Part shown: positions 7,700 to 15,829 of the stretch, one piece after another
Numbering within the stretch: the first letter of the stretch is position 1
How the letters are laid out: the number at the start of each line of letters is the position of its first letter
NCBI RefSeq assembly: GCF_000787775.1
Contig: NZ_BBPM01000022.1
Coordinates: forward strand, 18,249 to 82,248
Origin: Streptacidiphilus carbonis
Lineage (GTDB): Bacteria > Actinomycetota > Actinomycetes > Streptomycetales > Streptomycetaceae
Direction: 5' to 3'
DNA: 64,000 nucleotides
Position numbers and translations under genes: made by a program
The notes under the pieces: model-generated
Databases searched by the model: none
Seen by the model: the letters and a program-made list of their open reading frames with translations, nothing else
Told to the model about the DNA's origin: nothing

Positions 7700-8551
7700 G
7701 TGAAGTTGATGCGCGTAGGACCGGTCGGTCTGGAGCGTCCGGCGCTCCTCGGTGCGGACGGCGTGCTCCGGGACCTCTCCGGTCTCACCCCCGACATCGA
7801 CGGCGCCTTCCTGGCCGGCGGCGGGATCGAACGGGTACGGACGGCCGTCGCGGCGGGGACGCTGCCCCAGCTGGACGGTGCGGGGGCGCGCGTCGGCGCG
7901 CCGCTGGCCCGTCCGGGCAAGGTCGTCTGCATCGGGCTGAACTACCGGGACCACGCCGAGGAGACCGGCGCGGCCATCCCGAGCAGGCCGGTGGTCTTCA
8001 TGAAGGACCCGGGCACGGTCGTCGGCCCGCAGGACCAGGTGCTGATCCCCAGGGGTTCGGTGAAGACCGACTGGGAGGTGGAGCTCGCGGTGGTGATCGG
8101 CAGCCGGGCCCGCTACCTGGACTCGCCGGAGCAGGCGCTGCGGGCCGTCGCCGGATACGCCGTCAGCAACGACGTGTCCGAGCGGGAGTTCCAACTGGAG
8201 TACTCGGGCCAGTGGGACCTCGGCAAGTCCTGCGAGACCTTCAATCCGCTGGGCCCCTGGCTGGTCACCGCGGACGAGGTCGCCGACCCCCAGGACCTGG
8301 GGCTGACGCTGTCGGTGAACGGCGTCGAGCGGCAGCGCTCCGGCACCAAGAACATGATCTTCGGGGTGGCCCACATCGTGCACTACCTGAGCCAGTACCT
8401 GGTGCTGGAGCCCGGGGACGTGATCAACACCGGCACCCCGGCGGGCGTCGCCCTCGGCCTGCCCGACCACCCCTATCTGCGCCCCGGCGACGTCATGGAG
8501 CTCTCCATCGACGGCCTCGGCAGCCAGCGCCAGACCCTCGGCCGAGCATGA
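7700..8551 (+). CDS. 2,4-diketo-3-deoxy-L-fuconate hydrolase (FAH family)
   Basis: A 283-residue fumarylacetoacetate-hydrolase-family protein. In the non-phosphorylating L-fucose pathway this family cleaves 2,4-diketo-3-deoxy-L-fuconate to pyruvate and L-lactate. Family hallmarks are [12 protein letters not shown] near 75, [14 protein letters not shown], the metal ligands in [11 protein letters not shown], and [14 protein letters not shown]. Near the end is [11 protein letters not shown]. The GTG at 7700 aligns with the usual family N-terminus (K-L-x-R-x-G), but no strong ribosome binding site is visible for it or for the ATGs at 7673 and 7709. Its stop overlaps an ATG (ATGA) that opens the frame of the next gene. 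The role is assigned mainly from the neighbours. Confidence 0.88.
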   Translation: MKLMRVGPVGLERPALLGADGVLRDLSGLTPDIDGAFLAGGGIERVRTAVAAGTLPQLDGAGARVGAPLARPGKVVCIGLNYRDHAEETGAAIPSRPVVFMKDPGTVVGPQDQVLIPRGSVKTDWEVELAVVIGSRARYLDSPEQALRAVAGYAVSNDVSEREFQLEYSGQWDLGKSCETFNPLGPWLVTADEVADPQDLGLTLSVNGVERQRSGTKNMIFGVAHIVHYLSQYLVLEPGDVINTGTPAGVALGLPDHPYLRPGDVMELSIDGLGSQRQTLGRA

Positions 8552-8658
8552 CCCCCGGCCCTTCGCCCAGCCCCGGCCCTTCGGCCAGCCCCGGCCCTTC
8601 GCCCAGCCCCCGTCCGTCCGCCAGCCCTCGTCCGTCCGCCAGTCCCAGCCCGACCTCC
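8551..8658 (+). repeat. 18-bp tandem repeat encoding or preceding a Pro/Ser tract
   Basis: Six 18-bp units related to AGCCCCGGCCCTTCGGCC run from 8551 to 8658; the copies at 8569 and 8587 differ by one base. They begin immediately after the hydrolase stop and are in frame with the dehydratase gene, encoding Ser-Pro-Gly-Pro-Ser-Ala repeats. They become more diverged toward the dehydratase. Confidence 0.85.
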
Positions 8659-8718
8659 GGCCCCAGCCCGAGCCCGAGTCCCAGCCCCCGCCCGAGCACC
8701 AGCCCGAGAGGCCCCAGC

Positions 8719-10065
8719 ATGCCGGCAGCACCAGCGGCGCGCATCGTCGCCGTCGACACCCACGACATCCGCTTCCCCACCTCGCGGTCGCTGGACGGTT
8801 CGGACGCGATGAACCCCGACCCCGACTACTCCGCCGCCTATGTCGTGCTGCGCACCGACGCCGGAGACGGCCTTGAGGGCCACGGCTTCTCCTTCACCAT
8901 CGGGCGCGGCAACGACGTCCAGGTCGCGGCGATCGAGGCGCTGCGCCCGCATGTGCTCGGACGCTCCGTCAGCGAGCTGTGCGCCGACCCGGGGACGCTG
9001 TCCCGCGCGCTGATCGGCGACAGCCAGCTGCGCTGGCTCGGCCCGGAGAAGGGGGTGATGCACATGGCCATCGGCGCTGTGGTCAACGCCGTCTGGGACC
9101 TCGCCGCCAAGGCCGCGGGGAAGCCGCTGTGGCAGTTCCTCGCCGACGCCGAGCCGGAGTGGCTGGTCGGCCAGATCGACTTCCGCTACATCGCCGACGC
9201 GCTCACCCCCGCCGAGGCGCTGGAGCTGCTGACCCGCGGCCGGGCCGGCCGGGCCGAACGCGAGTCGGTGCTGCGCGCCGAGGGCTACCCCGCCTACACC
9301 ACCTCGCCGGGCTGGCTCGGCTACTCCGACGAGAAGCTGACCAGGCTGGCGCACCAGGCGCTGGAGGACGGCTTCACCCAGATCAAGCTGAAGGTCGGCG
9401 CCGACCTGGCGGACGACGTCCGCCGCTGCCGCGCCGCCAGGGCGGCCGTGGGTCCCGACATCCGAATGGCGATCGACGCCAACCAGCGCTGGAACGTCGA
9501 CGAGGCGGTCCGGTGGACCCGGGCGCTGGGCGAGTTCGACCCGTACTGGATCGAGGAGCCCACCAGCCCCGACGACGTCCTCGGGCATGCGGCGATCAGG
9601 GCCGCGGTCGCCCCGGTGAAGGTGGCCACCGGCGAGCATGTGCAGAATCGGATCGTGTTCAAGCAGCTGCTCCAGGCCGGGGCGATCGACGTGCTGCAGC
9701 TGGACGCGGCCCGGGTCGGCGGGGTCAACGAGAACCTGGCGATCCTGCTGCTGGCCGCCAGGTTCGGGGTCCCGGTCTGCCCGCACGCGGGCGGGGTGGG
9801 GCTGTGCGAGCTGGTCCAGCACCTGTCCATGTTCGACTTCGTGGCCCTGTCCGGGACCACCGAGGACCGGGTGATCGAGTACGTCGACCATCTGCACGAG
9901 CACTTCGTCGACCCGGTCCGGATCCGGCGCGGCCGCTACCTGGCCCCCACCGGGCCCGGCTTCTCGGCCCGGATGCACCCCGGGTCGATCGCCCGCTTCA
10001 GCTACCCCGACGGCGCCTTCTGGGCCGCCGACCTGCACAGCCAACCCGAGGAGCTGCCCGTATGA
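8719..10065 (+). CDS. L-fuconate dehydratase (enolase superfamily)
   Basis: A 448-residue enzyme dehydrating L-fuconate to 2-keto-3-deoxy-L-fuconate. It closely resembles the characterised Xanthomonas L-fuconate dehydratase, including the substrate-loop region [20 protein letters not shown] and [18 protein letters not shown]. The active-site set is complete: K223 and K225 in IKLKVG, metal ligands D253 (DANQRW), E279 (WIEEP) and E306 (TGEH), and H356 (CPHAGG). The start at 8719 follows GAGAGG and matches the family N-terminus. The frame also opens at ATG 8548, which overlaps the previous stop and would add 57 residues of Pro/Ser repeat. The gene end overlaps the next start (ATGA). Confidence 0.95.
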   Translation: MPAAPAARIVAVDTHDIRFPTSRSLDGSDAMNPDPDYSAAYVVLRTDAGDGLEGHGFSFTIGRGNDVQVAAIEALRPHVLGRSVSELCADPGTLSRALIGDSQLRWLGPEKGVMHMAIGAVVNAVWDLAAKAAGKPLWQFLADAEPEWLVGQIDFRYIADALTPAEALELLTRGRAGRAERESVLRAEGYPAYTTSPGWLGYSDEKLTRLAHQALEDGFTQIKLKVGADLADDVRRCRAARAAVGPDIRMAIDANQRWNVDEAVRWTRALGEFDPYWIEEPTSPDDVLGHAAIRAAVAPVKVATGEHVQNRIVFKQLLQAGAIDVLQLDAARVGGVNENLAILLLAARFGVPVCPHAGGVGLCELVQHLSMFDFVALSGTTEDRVIEYVDHLHEHFVDPVRIRRGRYLAPTGPGFSARMHPGSIARFSYPDGAFWAADLHSQPEELPV

Positions 10066-10850
10066 GCGAACCGACCGGCCCGCGCGAACTCACCGGGCTC
10101 CGCGCCCTGGTCACCGGCGGGGCCTCCGGCATCGGCCTGGCGACGGCGCGGCTGCTGGCCGAACGCGGCGCGGCCGTCGCCGTACTGGACCGCGGCACTG
10201 GCGGACTGCCGGACGACCTGCCCAAGGAACTGCTGGGCTTCACCGCAGACGTCACCGACGACGCCGCGGTGCGCGCCGCCGTCACGGCCGCCGCCGAGGC
10301 GCTGGGCGGGCTGGACCTGCTGGTCAACAACGCCGGCATCGGCGCGGCCGGGACCGTCGAGGACAATCCGGACGAGCAGTGGCACCAGGTGCTGGACGTC
10401 AATGTGCTCGGCATCGTGCGCACCAGCCGCGCCGCGCTGCCGTACCTGCGCGCCTCCGCGCACGCCGCCGTGGTCAACACCTGCAGCATCGCGGCCACCG
10501 CCGGGCTGCCGCAACGCGCCCTCTACAGCGCGAGCAAGGGCGCGGTGCTGTCGCTCACCCTGGCCATGGCCGCCGACCACATCCGCGAGGGCATCCGGGT
10601 CAACTGCGTCAACCCCGGGACGGCGGACACCCCCTGGATCAGCAGACTGCTCGACTCCGCCGACGACCCGGCGGCCGAGCGGGCCGCGCTGATGGCGCGT
10701 CAGCCGCACGGCCGGCTGGTCAGCGCCGAGGAGGTGGCCGCCGCCATCGCCTACCTGCTCAGCCCTGCCGCCGGGTCGGTCACGGGTACCGCGCTGGCCG
10801 TGGACGGTGGTATGCAGGGCCTGCGGCTCCGGCCGCCGAGCGGGAACTGA
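10062..10850 (+). CDS. SDR oxidoreductase, probable 2-keto-3-deoxy-L-fuconate dehydrogenase
   Basis: A 262-residue classical short-chain dehydrogenase. It has the cofactor motif TGGASGIG (18-25), NNAG near 90, the catalytic Ser in CSIAATAG and the YxxxK pair in YSASKGA near 150. The C-terminal [11 protein letters not shown] is typical. In this pathway an NAD-dependent SDR oxidises 2-keto-3-deoxy-L-fuconate to the 2,4-diketo acid, which the FAH hydrolase then splits. Its ATG overlaps the dehydratase stop by four bases, so the two are probably translated together. An alternative role as L-fucose dehydrogenase is possible, since SDRs also do that step; the aldo/keto reductase downstream is the better candidate. 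Confidence 0.9.
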   Translation: MSEPTGPRELTGLRALVTGGASGIGLATARLLAERGAAVAVLDRGTGGLPDDLPKELLGFTADVTDDAAVRAAVTAAAEALGGLDLLVNNAGIGAAGTVEDNPDEQWHQVLDVNVLGIVRTSRAALPYLRASAHAAVVNTCSIAATAGLPQRALYSASKGAVLSLTLAMAADHIREGIRVNCVNPGTADTPWISRLLDSADDPAAERAALMARQPHGRLVSAEEVAAAIAYLLSPAAGSVTGTALAVDGGMQGLRLRPPSGN

Positions 10851-10889
10851 GCCGCCGAACACCCATCGACGACCACGAGAGCAGGAACG

Positions 10890-11846
10890 ATGCGAGCGCA
10901 CCCGCTGGGCCGCAGCAGCACCGAAGTGACCGAGCTGTCCTTCGGCGCGGCCGCGATCGGCAACCTGTTCGCCGAGGTCAGCGACCAGGACGCGGCCGAG
11001 GCCGTGGCGGCGGCCTGGGACGGGGGCATCCGCTCCTTCGACACCGCGCCGCACTACGGCCTGGGCCTGTCCGAGCGCCGGCTCGGCGCCGCCCTGCGGG
11101 ACCGTCCGCGCGCCGAGTACACCCTCTCCACCAAGGTCGGGCGGCTGCTGGTGCCCGACCCCGGCGCGACCGGCAGGGACGACCAGGGCTTCATGGTCCC
11201 CGCCACGCAGCGGCGGGTCTGGGACTTCAGCGCCGACGGGGTGCGCCGCAGCCTGGAGCAGAGCCTGGTCCGGCTGGGTCTGGACCGGGTCGACACCGTC
11301 TTCATCCACGACCCCGACGACCACGCCGACCAGGCCCTCGCCGAGGCCTATCCGGCGCTGGAGCAGCTGCGCACGGAGGGCGTCGTGGGCGCCATCGGCG
11401 TCGGCATGAACCAGAACGCGCTGCCGGCCAGGTTCGTCCGGGAGACCGACCTGGACGTGGTGCTGCTGGCCGGCCGCTGTTCGCTGCTGGACGGCAGCAG
11501 CCTGGACGAACTGCTGCCGGAGGCGGCCCGGCGCGGGGTCTCCGTGGTCGTCGGCGGGGTCTTCAACTCCGGCCTGCTGGCCGACCCGCGCCCCGACGCC
11601 ACCTACGACTACCTCCCGGCACCGGAACAGACCCTGGCCAGGGCGCTGCGGCTGCAGCAGCTCTGCGAGCGGCACGGCGTCCCGCTGCGCGCCGCCGCCG
11701 CCCGCTACCCGCTGCGCCAGCCCGCCGTCGCCGGGGTGCTGCTGGGGCTGCGGGACGCGGCCCAGGTCGAGGACGCACTGGCGCAGTACCGCCGGGAGAT
11801 CCCGGCGGCGCTCTGGGCCGAGCTCGCCGAGGAGGGGGTGCGCTGA
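10890..11846 (+). CDS. Aldo/keto reductase, probable L-fucose dehydrogenase
   Basis: A 318-residue TIM-barrel oxidoreductase of the aldo/keto reductase family. The catalytic tetrad is visible: D in FDTAPHYG with Y just after, K in LSTKVGRLL, and H in VFIHDPDDH. It resembles the D-threo-aldose 1-dehydrogenase / L-fucose dehydrogenase group, which oxidises L-fucose to L-fucono-1,5-lactone with NAD(P). In this operon it supplies the first oxidation, before the lactonase at 12210-13088. AGGA lies 6 bases before the ATG. It follows the SDR gene after 39 bases without a visible terminator. Confidence 0.92.
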   Translation: MRAHPLGRSSTEVTELSFGAAAIGNLFAEVSDQDAAEAVAAAWDGGIRSFDTAPHYGLGLSERRLGAALRDRPRAEYTLSTKVGRLLVPDPGATGRDDQGFMVPATQRRVWDFSADGVRRSLEQSLVRLGLDRVDTVFIHDPDDHADQALAEAYPALEQLRTEGVVGAIGVGMNQNALPARFVRETDLDVVLLAGRCSLLDGSSLDELLPEAARRGVSVVVGGVFNSGLLADPRPDATYDYLPAPEQTLARALRLQQLCERHGVPLRAAAARYPLRQPAVAGVLLGLRDAAQVEDALAQYRREIPAALWAELAEEGVR

Positions 11847-11901
11847 TGCCCGGGCCGGCAGCGCCATGGAACCCGACGCCCGTCGAATGGGAGCCGACCG
11901 T

Positions 11902-12213
11902 ATGAGAGTCGCCCTGCACACCAGGGTCCGCGCCGACCGGATCGAGGCCTACGAGCAGGCCCACCGCGAGGTGCCGCCCGAGCTCAGCGCCGCGATCCGG
12001 GCGGCCGGAGCCACCTCCTGGACGATCTGGCGCAGCGGCACCGACCTGTTCCACCTGCTGGAGTGCGCGGACTACCCGGGCCTGCTGGCCGCGCTGGAGC
12101 GGTTGCCGGTCAACATCGCCTGGCAGGCCAGGATGGCCGGACTGCTGGACGTGGCCCATGACTACTCGTCCGACGGTGCCTCGGCGGTGCTCCCGGTGGT
12201 GTGGGAACTGTGA
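11902..12213 (+). CDS. L-fucose/L-rhamnose mutarotase (RhaM family)
   Basis: A 103-residue protein of the RhaM/FucU-like sugar mutarotase fold (ferredoxin-like dimer). The family motif around R-x-D-x2-E-x-Y-E-x-A-H is present near residues 10-24, followed by GATSWTIWRSGTDLFHLLE with the typical Trp and His residues. It interconverts alpha and beta anomers of the imported sugar so that the dehydrogenase receives the right form. The ATG at 11902 was chosen because GGGAG lies 8 bases upstream and the family begins M-R; an in-frame ATG at 11866 would add 12 residues. Its stop overlaps the lactonase GTG. Confidence 0.85.
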   Translation: MRVALHTRVRADRIEAYEQAHREVPPELSAAIRAAGATSWTIWRSGTDLFHLLECADYPGLLAALERLPVNIAWQARMAGLLDVAHDYSSDGASAVLPVVWEL

Positions 12214-13088
12214 GCCGCACCGACCCGTTCGGCGCCGTCGACGCCCACCACCATGTCTGGGACCTCTCGGTCCGCGACCAGGACTGGCTGACCGGCGCTG
12301 AACTGGCGCCGCTGCGCCGCGACTTCACCGTGTCCGAACTGGAGCCGCAGGCGCGGGCGGCGGGGGTCGGCGCCAGTGTGCTGGTGCAGACGGTCACCGT
12401 GGCCGAGGAGACCCCGGAGCTGCTCGCCATGGCGGCGGACAGCAGCCTGGTCGCCGGGGTGGTCGGCTGGACCGACCTCACCGCGCCCTCCGTCGCCGAC
12501 GTCCTCGCCGCGCTGCGGGAGGGGCCCGGCGGCGCGTACCTGGTCGGCGTCCGGCACCAGGTCCAGGGCGAGCCCGACCCCGACTGGCTGGTCCGTCCCG
12601 AGGTGCTGCGCGGCCTGGCCGCCGTCGCCGGGGCCGGGTTGGCCTACGACCTGCTGGTGCTGCCGCACCAGCTCCCGGCGGCGGCCCGGGCCGCGGAACT
12701 TCTGCCCGGGCTCACCTTCGTCCTGGACCACCTGGCCAAACCGCCGGTTGCGGCGGGCGAGTTGGAGCCCTGGGCGGGTCTGCTGCGCGAGCTGGCGCGC
12801 CGTCCCAACGTCCATGCCAAGCTCTCCGGCCTGGTCACCGAGGCCGACTGGGACAGCTGGACCCCTGCCGACCTGCGTCCCTACGCCGAAACGGCTCTGG
12901 ACGCCTTCGGCCCGGACCGGCTGATGGCCGGCTCCGACTGGCCGGTCTGCACCCTCGCGGCGGACTACGGCCGGGTCATGGACACCAACCGCGCCCTGGT
13001 CGCAGCGCTCGGCGCCGACGAGCGCCGGGCGGTGCTGGCCGGCACCGCCGTCCGCGCCTACGGGCTGCCCACGGCGCCGACAGCATGA
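12210..13088 (+). CDS. L-fucono-1,5-lactonase (amidohydrolase superfamily)
   Basis: A 292-residue metal-dependent hydrolase of the amidohydrolase_2 (PF04909-like) type. It has the N-terminal metal motif DAHHHVWD, VLDHLAKPP in the middle, HAKLSGLVTEA, and the C-terminal GSDWPVC with the catalytic Asp. It hydrolyses L-fuconolactone to L-fuconate, the dehydratase substrate. The GTG start overlaps the mutarotase stop (GTGA), indicating coupling; an in-frame GTG nine bases upstream is an alternative. A long perfect hairpin follows the stop at once, so this is the last gene of the catabolic operon. Confidence 0.9.
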   Translation: MSRTDPFGAVDAHHHVWDLSVRDQDWLTGAELAPLRRDFTVSELEPQARAAGVGASVLVQTVTVAEETPELLAMAADSSLVAGVVGWTDLTAPSVADVLAALREGPGGAYLVGVRHQVQGEPDPDWLVRPEVLRGLAAVAGAGLAYDLLVLPHQLPAAARAAELLPGLTFVLDHLAKPPVAAGELEPWAGLLRELARRPNVHAKLSGLVTEADWDSWTPADLRPYAETALDAFGPDRLMAGSDWPVCTLAADYGRVMDTNRALVAALGADERRAVLAGTAVRAYGLPTAPTA

Positions 13089-13119
13089 GGGGCCCGCCGT
13101 CCGAGGACGGCGGGCCCCT
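13088..13119. terminator. Bidirectional terminator between lactonase and cold-shock genes
   Basis: AGGGGCCCGCCGTCC (13088-13102) pairs perfectly with GGACGGCGGGCCCCT (13105-13119) across a two-base turn. It sits between convergent genes and can serve both. Confidence 0.9.
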
Positions 13120-13131
13120 CACCACATCGGA

Positions 13132-13335
13132 CTACAGCGGGCGGATGTTCTCCGCCTGCGGGCCCTTGGGGCCCTGCGTGACGTCGAACTCGACCTTCTG
13201 GCCCTCGAGCAGCTCGCGGAAGCCCTGGGCGTTGATGTTCGAGTAGTGCGCGAAGACGTCGGCGCCGCCGCCGTCCTGCTCGATGAAGCCGAAACCCTTT
13301 TCGGCGTTGAACCACTTCACGGTTCCACTGGCCAT
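13132..13335 (-). CDS. Cold-shock domain protein (CspA/ScoF family)
   Basis: A 67-residue single cold-shock domain. It binds single-stranded RNA and DNA and acts as an RNA chaperone in the cytoplasm. RNP1 is KGFGFIEQ (14-21) and RNP2 is DVFAHYS (27-33); the start [18 protein letters not shown] is almost invariant in actinobacterial homologues. GAAGGAG precedes the ATG. A leader of roughly 200 bases is suggested by a TAG-type -10 box near 13550, and the leader contains a terminator-like hairpin. Streptomyces have several paralogues, so it may be constitutive or cold-induced. Confidence 0.96.
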   Translation of the reverse strand: MASGTVKWFNAEKGFGFIEQDGGGADVFAHYSNINAQGFRELLEGQKVEFDVTQGPKGPQAENIRPL

Positions 13336-13456
13336 GATCTGTCTCCTTCAGGGGCAGAGTTCGGGCGCCGCGACGTGCGGTGTCCGAGTCGCCGCGATGA
13401 TCGCCCCGCTCCGGCTGCGACAAGACACAGATCTGCGACATGGCACAGAGGGCCGG

Positions 13457-13503
13457 AAAAAACAAAAGTGCGCCTGCGGTCACTGTCGACCCGCCAGGCG
13501 CAC
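13457..13503 (-). promoter_or_regulatory. Terminator-like hairpin with U-tract in the cold-shock gene leader
   Basis: On the minus strand GTGCGCCTG (13503-13495) and CAGGCGCAC (13476-13468) form a 9-bp stem around an 18-base loop. ACTTTTGTTTTTTCC follows, a rare T-rich run in this DNA. The arrangement lies about 130 bases before the cold-shock ATG and has no upstream minus-strand gene to terminate. It is a candidate attenuator or transcript-stabilising element. The other DNA in the 13336-13663 gap shows no gene. Confidence 0.5.
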
Positions 13504-13663
13504 ACAACGTTCATGGGAACACCAAAACTGCAACGCCTCCAAAGCTAGCACACGCCGCGCCGACGCAGCCGTTCTTTCCGTCCGGGGCAGGCTGTGCAAG
13601 GCTGGCAGGTACGGACGCCACCCCCGTCCCCCCAGACATCCCTCCCCCCGACTGCGAGGCACG

Positions 13664-13957
13664 ATGCGCGTCACCATCGCCGGCTGCTCCTTCTATCTAC
13701 AGGCGAGCGAAGTCGTCGCGCTGATGAAGGACGTGAAGGCCGAGCCGGTCACCGGCGAGTCCGTCCGGATCGGGCGCCGCACCTACCCGGTCAAGCAGGT
13801 CGGCGCCGTGATCACCAAGCAGGACCGGCGCGACTTCAGCGCCGCCGACGTCACCCGGGCGATGGAGAAGCTCGGCTTCACCTGCACCCCGGCGCCCGCG
13901 CCGGAGCCCGCTCCGGCCGCCGAGCCGGAGACCGGCGCCGAACAGCTCTGGCAGTAG
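13664..13957 (+). CDS. Small conserved actinobacterial protein, function unknown
   Basis: A 97-residue cytoplasmic protein. The body (1-75) is compact and mixed charge, beginning MRVTIAGCSFYLQASEVVAL and containing GESVRIGRRTYPVKQVGAVI and a DFSAADVTRAMEKLGF helix; the tail is Pro/Ala/Glu-rich. I do not recognise a named family, though such a protein is commonly met beside cold-shock genes in streptomycetes as far as I recall. GAGG sits 6 bases before the ATG. The gene is divergent from the cold-shock gene across about 330 bases and convergent with the YchJ-like gene. Its coding sense is supported by very strong third-position GC bias and start signals. Confidence 0.75.
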   Translation: MRVTIAGCSFYLQASEVVALMKDVKAEPVTGESVRIGRRTYPVKQVGAVITKQDRRDFSAADVTRAMEKLGFTCTPAPAPEPAPAAEPETGAEQLWQ

Positions 13958-13997
13958 CCTCGGACGGCAGTTCCGGGAACGGGGGCGCGCAAGCGCC

Positions 13998-14543
13998 TCA
14001 GCCGCGCCCCGGCCGGTCCGGAAGCGCGTCCAGATAGACCCACATGCCGCCCTCGCGGATGAACCTGCTGTGCTCGTGCAGCACGCCCTCCTCGCCGCCC
14101 TCGGCGAAGCGGGCCCGGAACTCCACCGTGCCCGCGAGGTGGAACGGGCCGCCCTCGCCGCTGCCCAGGACCTCCAGCCCGAGCCAGCGCTGCTCCGGGT
14201 CCAGGGCCAGCAGCGGCGGCCGGGTGCTGGAGTGCCAGCTGCGCAGCAGGTACGCGGTGTCGCCGACGGCGAAGGCGCTGTAGCGGGAGCGCATCAGCAG
14301 CTCCGCGGTGGCGGGGGCGGGCACGGGGGCCCGGCCCGGCTCGGGCGTGGTGGCGGCGTGGAAGGGCCCGCAGCACTCCCCGTACGGCTTGCCGAAGCCG
14401 CAGGGGCAGTCGGCGTCCAGAGGGAACGTTGCTGCGGGGGCAGCCGCCGTCCTGCGCGCGCCGGCCTTCGCCGTGCCGCTGCCGCTGCGGCTGCTGCTGC
14501 TGGTGCGTGCCTTGCTGTTGCGGGCTTTGCTGCGTCGGGACAT
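13998..14543 (-). CDS. YchJ-like SEC-C motif protein (UPF0225)
   Basis: A protein of about 181 residues. A basic Ser/Lys/Arg-rich N-terminus (1-45) leads to a metal-binding SEC-C-type motif CPCGFGKPYGECCGPFH (about 52-68). An NTF2-like YchJ domain follows, with LMRSRYSAFAVGDTAYLLRSWH and WLGLEVL, ending in an E/R-rich region before WVYLDALPDRPGRG. Members are often described as SEC-C domain proteins of unknown function with a zinc site. The ATG at 14543 is preceded only by a closely spaced GAGGG, so a GTG 15 bases upstream is an alternative. It is divergent from the MscS gene. Confidence 0.85.
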   Translation of the reverse strand: MSRRSKARNSKARTSSSSRSGSGTAKAGARRTAAAPAATFPLDADCPCGFGKPYGECCGPFHAATTPEPGRAPVPAPATAELLMRSRYSAFAVGDTAYLLRSWHSSTRPPLLALDPEQRWLGLEVLGSGEGGPFHLAGTVEFRARFAEGGEEGVLHEHSRFIREGGMWVYLDALPDRPGRG

Positions 14544-14672
14544 CCCTCGATTGTGCACGCTTCGCCGACCCGGGCGGGCCCAGGAGTGCGCCGGGTCACC
14601 CGCAGGTGTATCCCGTCCCGGGGCGGTGAGACGAGTCCCCGACATCAGCCACCCTGGTGAGGAGTCCCGGAC

Positions 14673-15752
14673 GTGCACTTCCTGACAGCACTGCGACCGC
14701 TGGCGGTGATCACGGGCGCGATTCTCGCCGCCCTGGTCCTCAACAGGATCGCCGAGGCCGTCGTGGGCAGACTCACCGCCCGTCGCCCCGACACACCGCT
14801 GTGGGTGCTGCTGCGCCGCTGCCGGATGCCGTTCCTGCTCACCCTGGTCAGCACGATCGCACTGCTCGGCGAGCCGGGGGCCGGACTGGCCGAGGGTTTG
14901 CGCGGCCCGGCCCGGCACATGCTGGTGCTGGCCGCCATCATGAGTTCGTCCTGGCTGGTGGCCAGGGTGATCGCGCTGACCATCGACCTCAGCCTCAACT
15001 CCTATGCGACCGGCCCCCGGGACCCGGCCCGGATCCGCCGGGTCCGGACCCAGGCGGACCTGATGCGCCGGATATCCGGCGCGGCCACCGCGGTCGTCGC
15101 CATCGCCGCGATGCTGCTGACCTTCCCGGGCGTGCGGACCGTCGGCGCCAGCCTGCTGGCCTCGGCCGGGCTGATCGGCCTGGTCGCCGGGGTCGCCGCG
15201 CAGAGCACGCTGGCCAACCTGTTCGCCGGACTCCAGTTGGCTTTCGGCGACATGGTCAGGATCGGGGACTCGGTGGTGGTCGCCGGGGACTGGGGCACCG
15301 TCGAGGAGATCACCCTCACCTATGTGGTCATCGCCACCTGGGACCAGCGGCGCATCGTCATGCCGGTGTCCTACTTCGCCGGCAAGCCGTTCGAGAACTG
15401 GTCCCGCAACGATCCCAGCATGACCGGCACGGTGCTGCTCCACCTCGACCACACCACCCCGGTGGAACCGCTGCGGGCGGAGTTCCTGGCCCTGCTGCGC
15501 AAGAGCGAGCTGTGGGACGGCAGAGGGCAGGCGTTGCAGGTGGTGGACACCACCCCGAGCACCATCGTGGTCCGGGCGCTGATGACGGCCAGGGACGCCC
15601 CGGAGGCCTTCGACCTGCGCTGCTGGATCCGCGAGGGGCTGATCGCCTTCCTCCGCGACCACCACCCGCAGGCCCTGCCCCGGGTCGCCGTCGGCCGCGG
15701 ACCGGAGCAGCCGGCCGACGCCGCGCCGCCGCGGGACCGCGCCCCGTCCTAG
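14673..15752 (+). CDS. Small-conductance mechanosensitive channel (MscS family)
   Basis: A 359-residue integral membrane protein with four to five hydrophobic segments before residue 175. The pore-lining helix is LLASAGLIGLVAGVAAQSTL, followed by ANLFAGLQLAF. The beta-rich MscS domain follows, with IGDSVVVAGDWGTVEEITLTYVVIATWDQRRIVMP, and then the cytoplasmic alpha/beta domain. It should gate on membrane tension and release osmolytes on hypo-osmotic shock. The GTG start is supported by GAGGAG 8 bases upstream. The C-terminal tail is Pro-rich. A second MscS-like gene lies at 49434-50519; the two share the fold but not close sequence. Confidence 0.93.
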   Translation: MHFLTALRPLAVITGAILAALVLNRIAEAVVGRLTARRPDTPLWVLLRRCRMPFLLTLVSTIALLGEPGAGLAEGLRGPARHMLVLAAIMSSSWLVARVIALTIDLSLNSYATGPRDPARIRRVRTQADLMRRISGAATAVVAIAAMLLTFPGVRTVGASLLASAGLIGLVAGVAAQSTLANLFAGLQLAFGDMVRIGDSVVVAGDWGTVEEITLTYVVIATWDQRRIVMPVSYFAGKPFENWSRNDPSMTGTVLLHLDHTTPVEPLRAEFLALLRKSELWDGRGQALQVVDTTPSTIVVRALMTARDAPEAFDLRCWIREGLIAFLRDHHPQALPRVAVGRGPEQPADAAPPRDRAPS

Positions 15753-15814
15753 GCACTCTGCGTCCCAGACGCTCTGCGTCCTAGGCACTCTGCGTCCCAG
15801 GCACTCTGCGTCCT
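15751..15814. repeat. 16-bp tandem repeat, four copies
   Basis: The unit AGGCACTCTGCGTCCC is repeated four times in exact 16-bp register (15751, 15767, 15783, 15799) with a few substitutions. The first copy contains the stop codon of the MscS gene. The array fills most of the gap between convergent genes. Confidence 0.92.
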
Positions 15815-15829
15815 GGGTCGATCGGCCCC

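Noticed and set aside
8551..8658. Tandem repeats considered as a CRISPR array
   Set aside because: Units are 18 bp, directly adjacent and without spacers, and no cas gene is present. The same applies to the arrays at 2684, 15751, 17853 and 56209.
5876..8731. A 951-codon minus-strand open frame running through the fucose locus
   Set aside because: It crosses the binding-protein and ATPase genes in a wrong frame and the plus-strand hydrolase. Its translation is low-complexity and unlike any protein.
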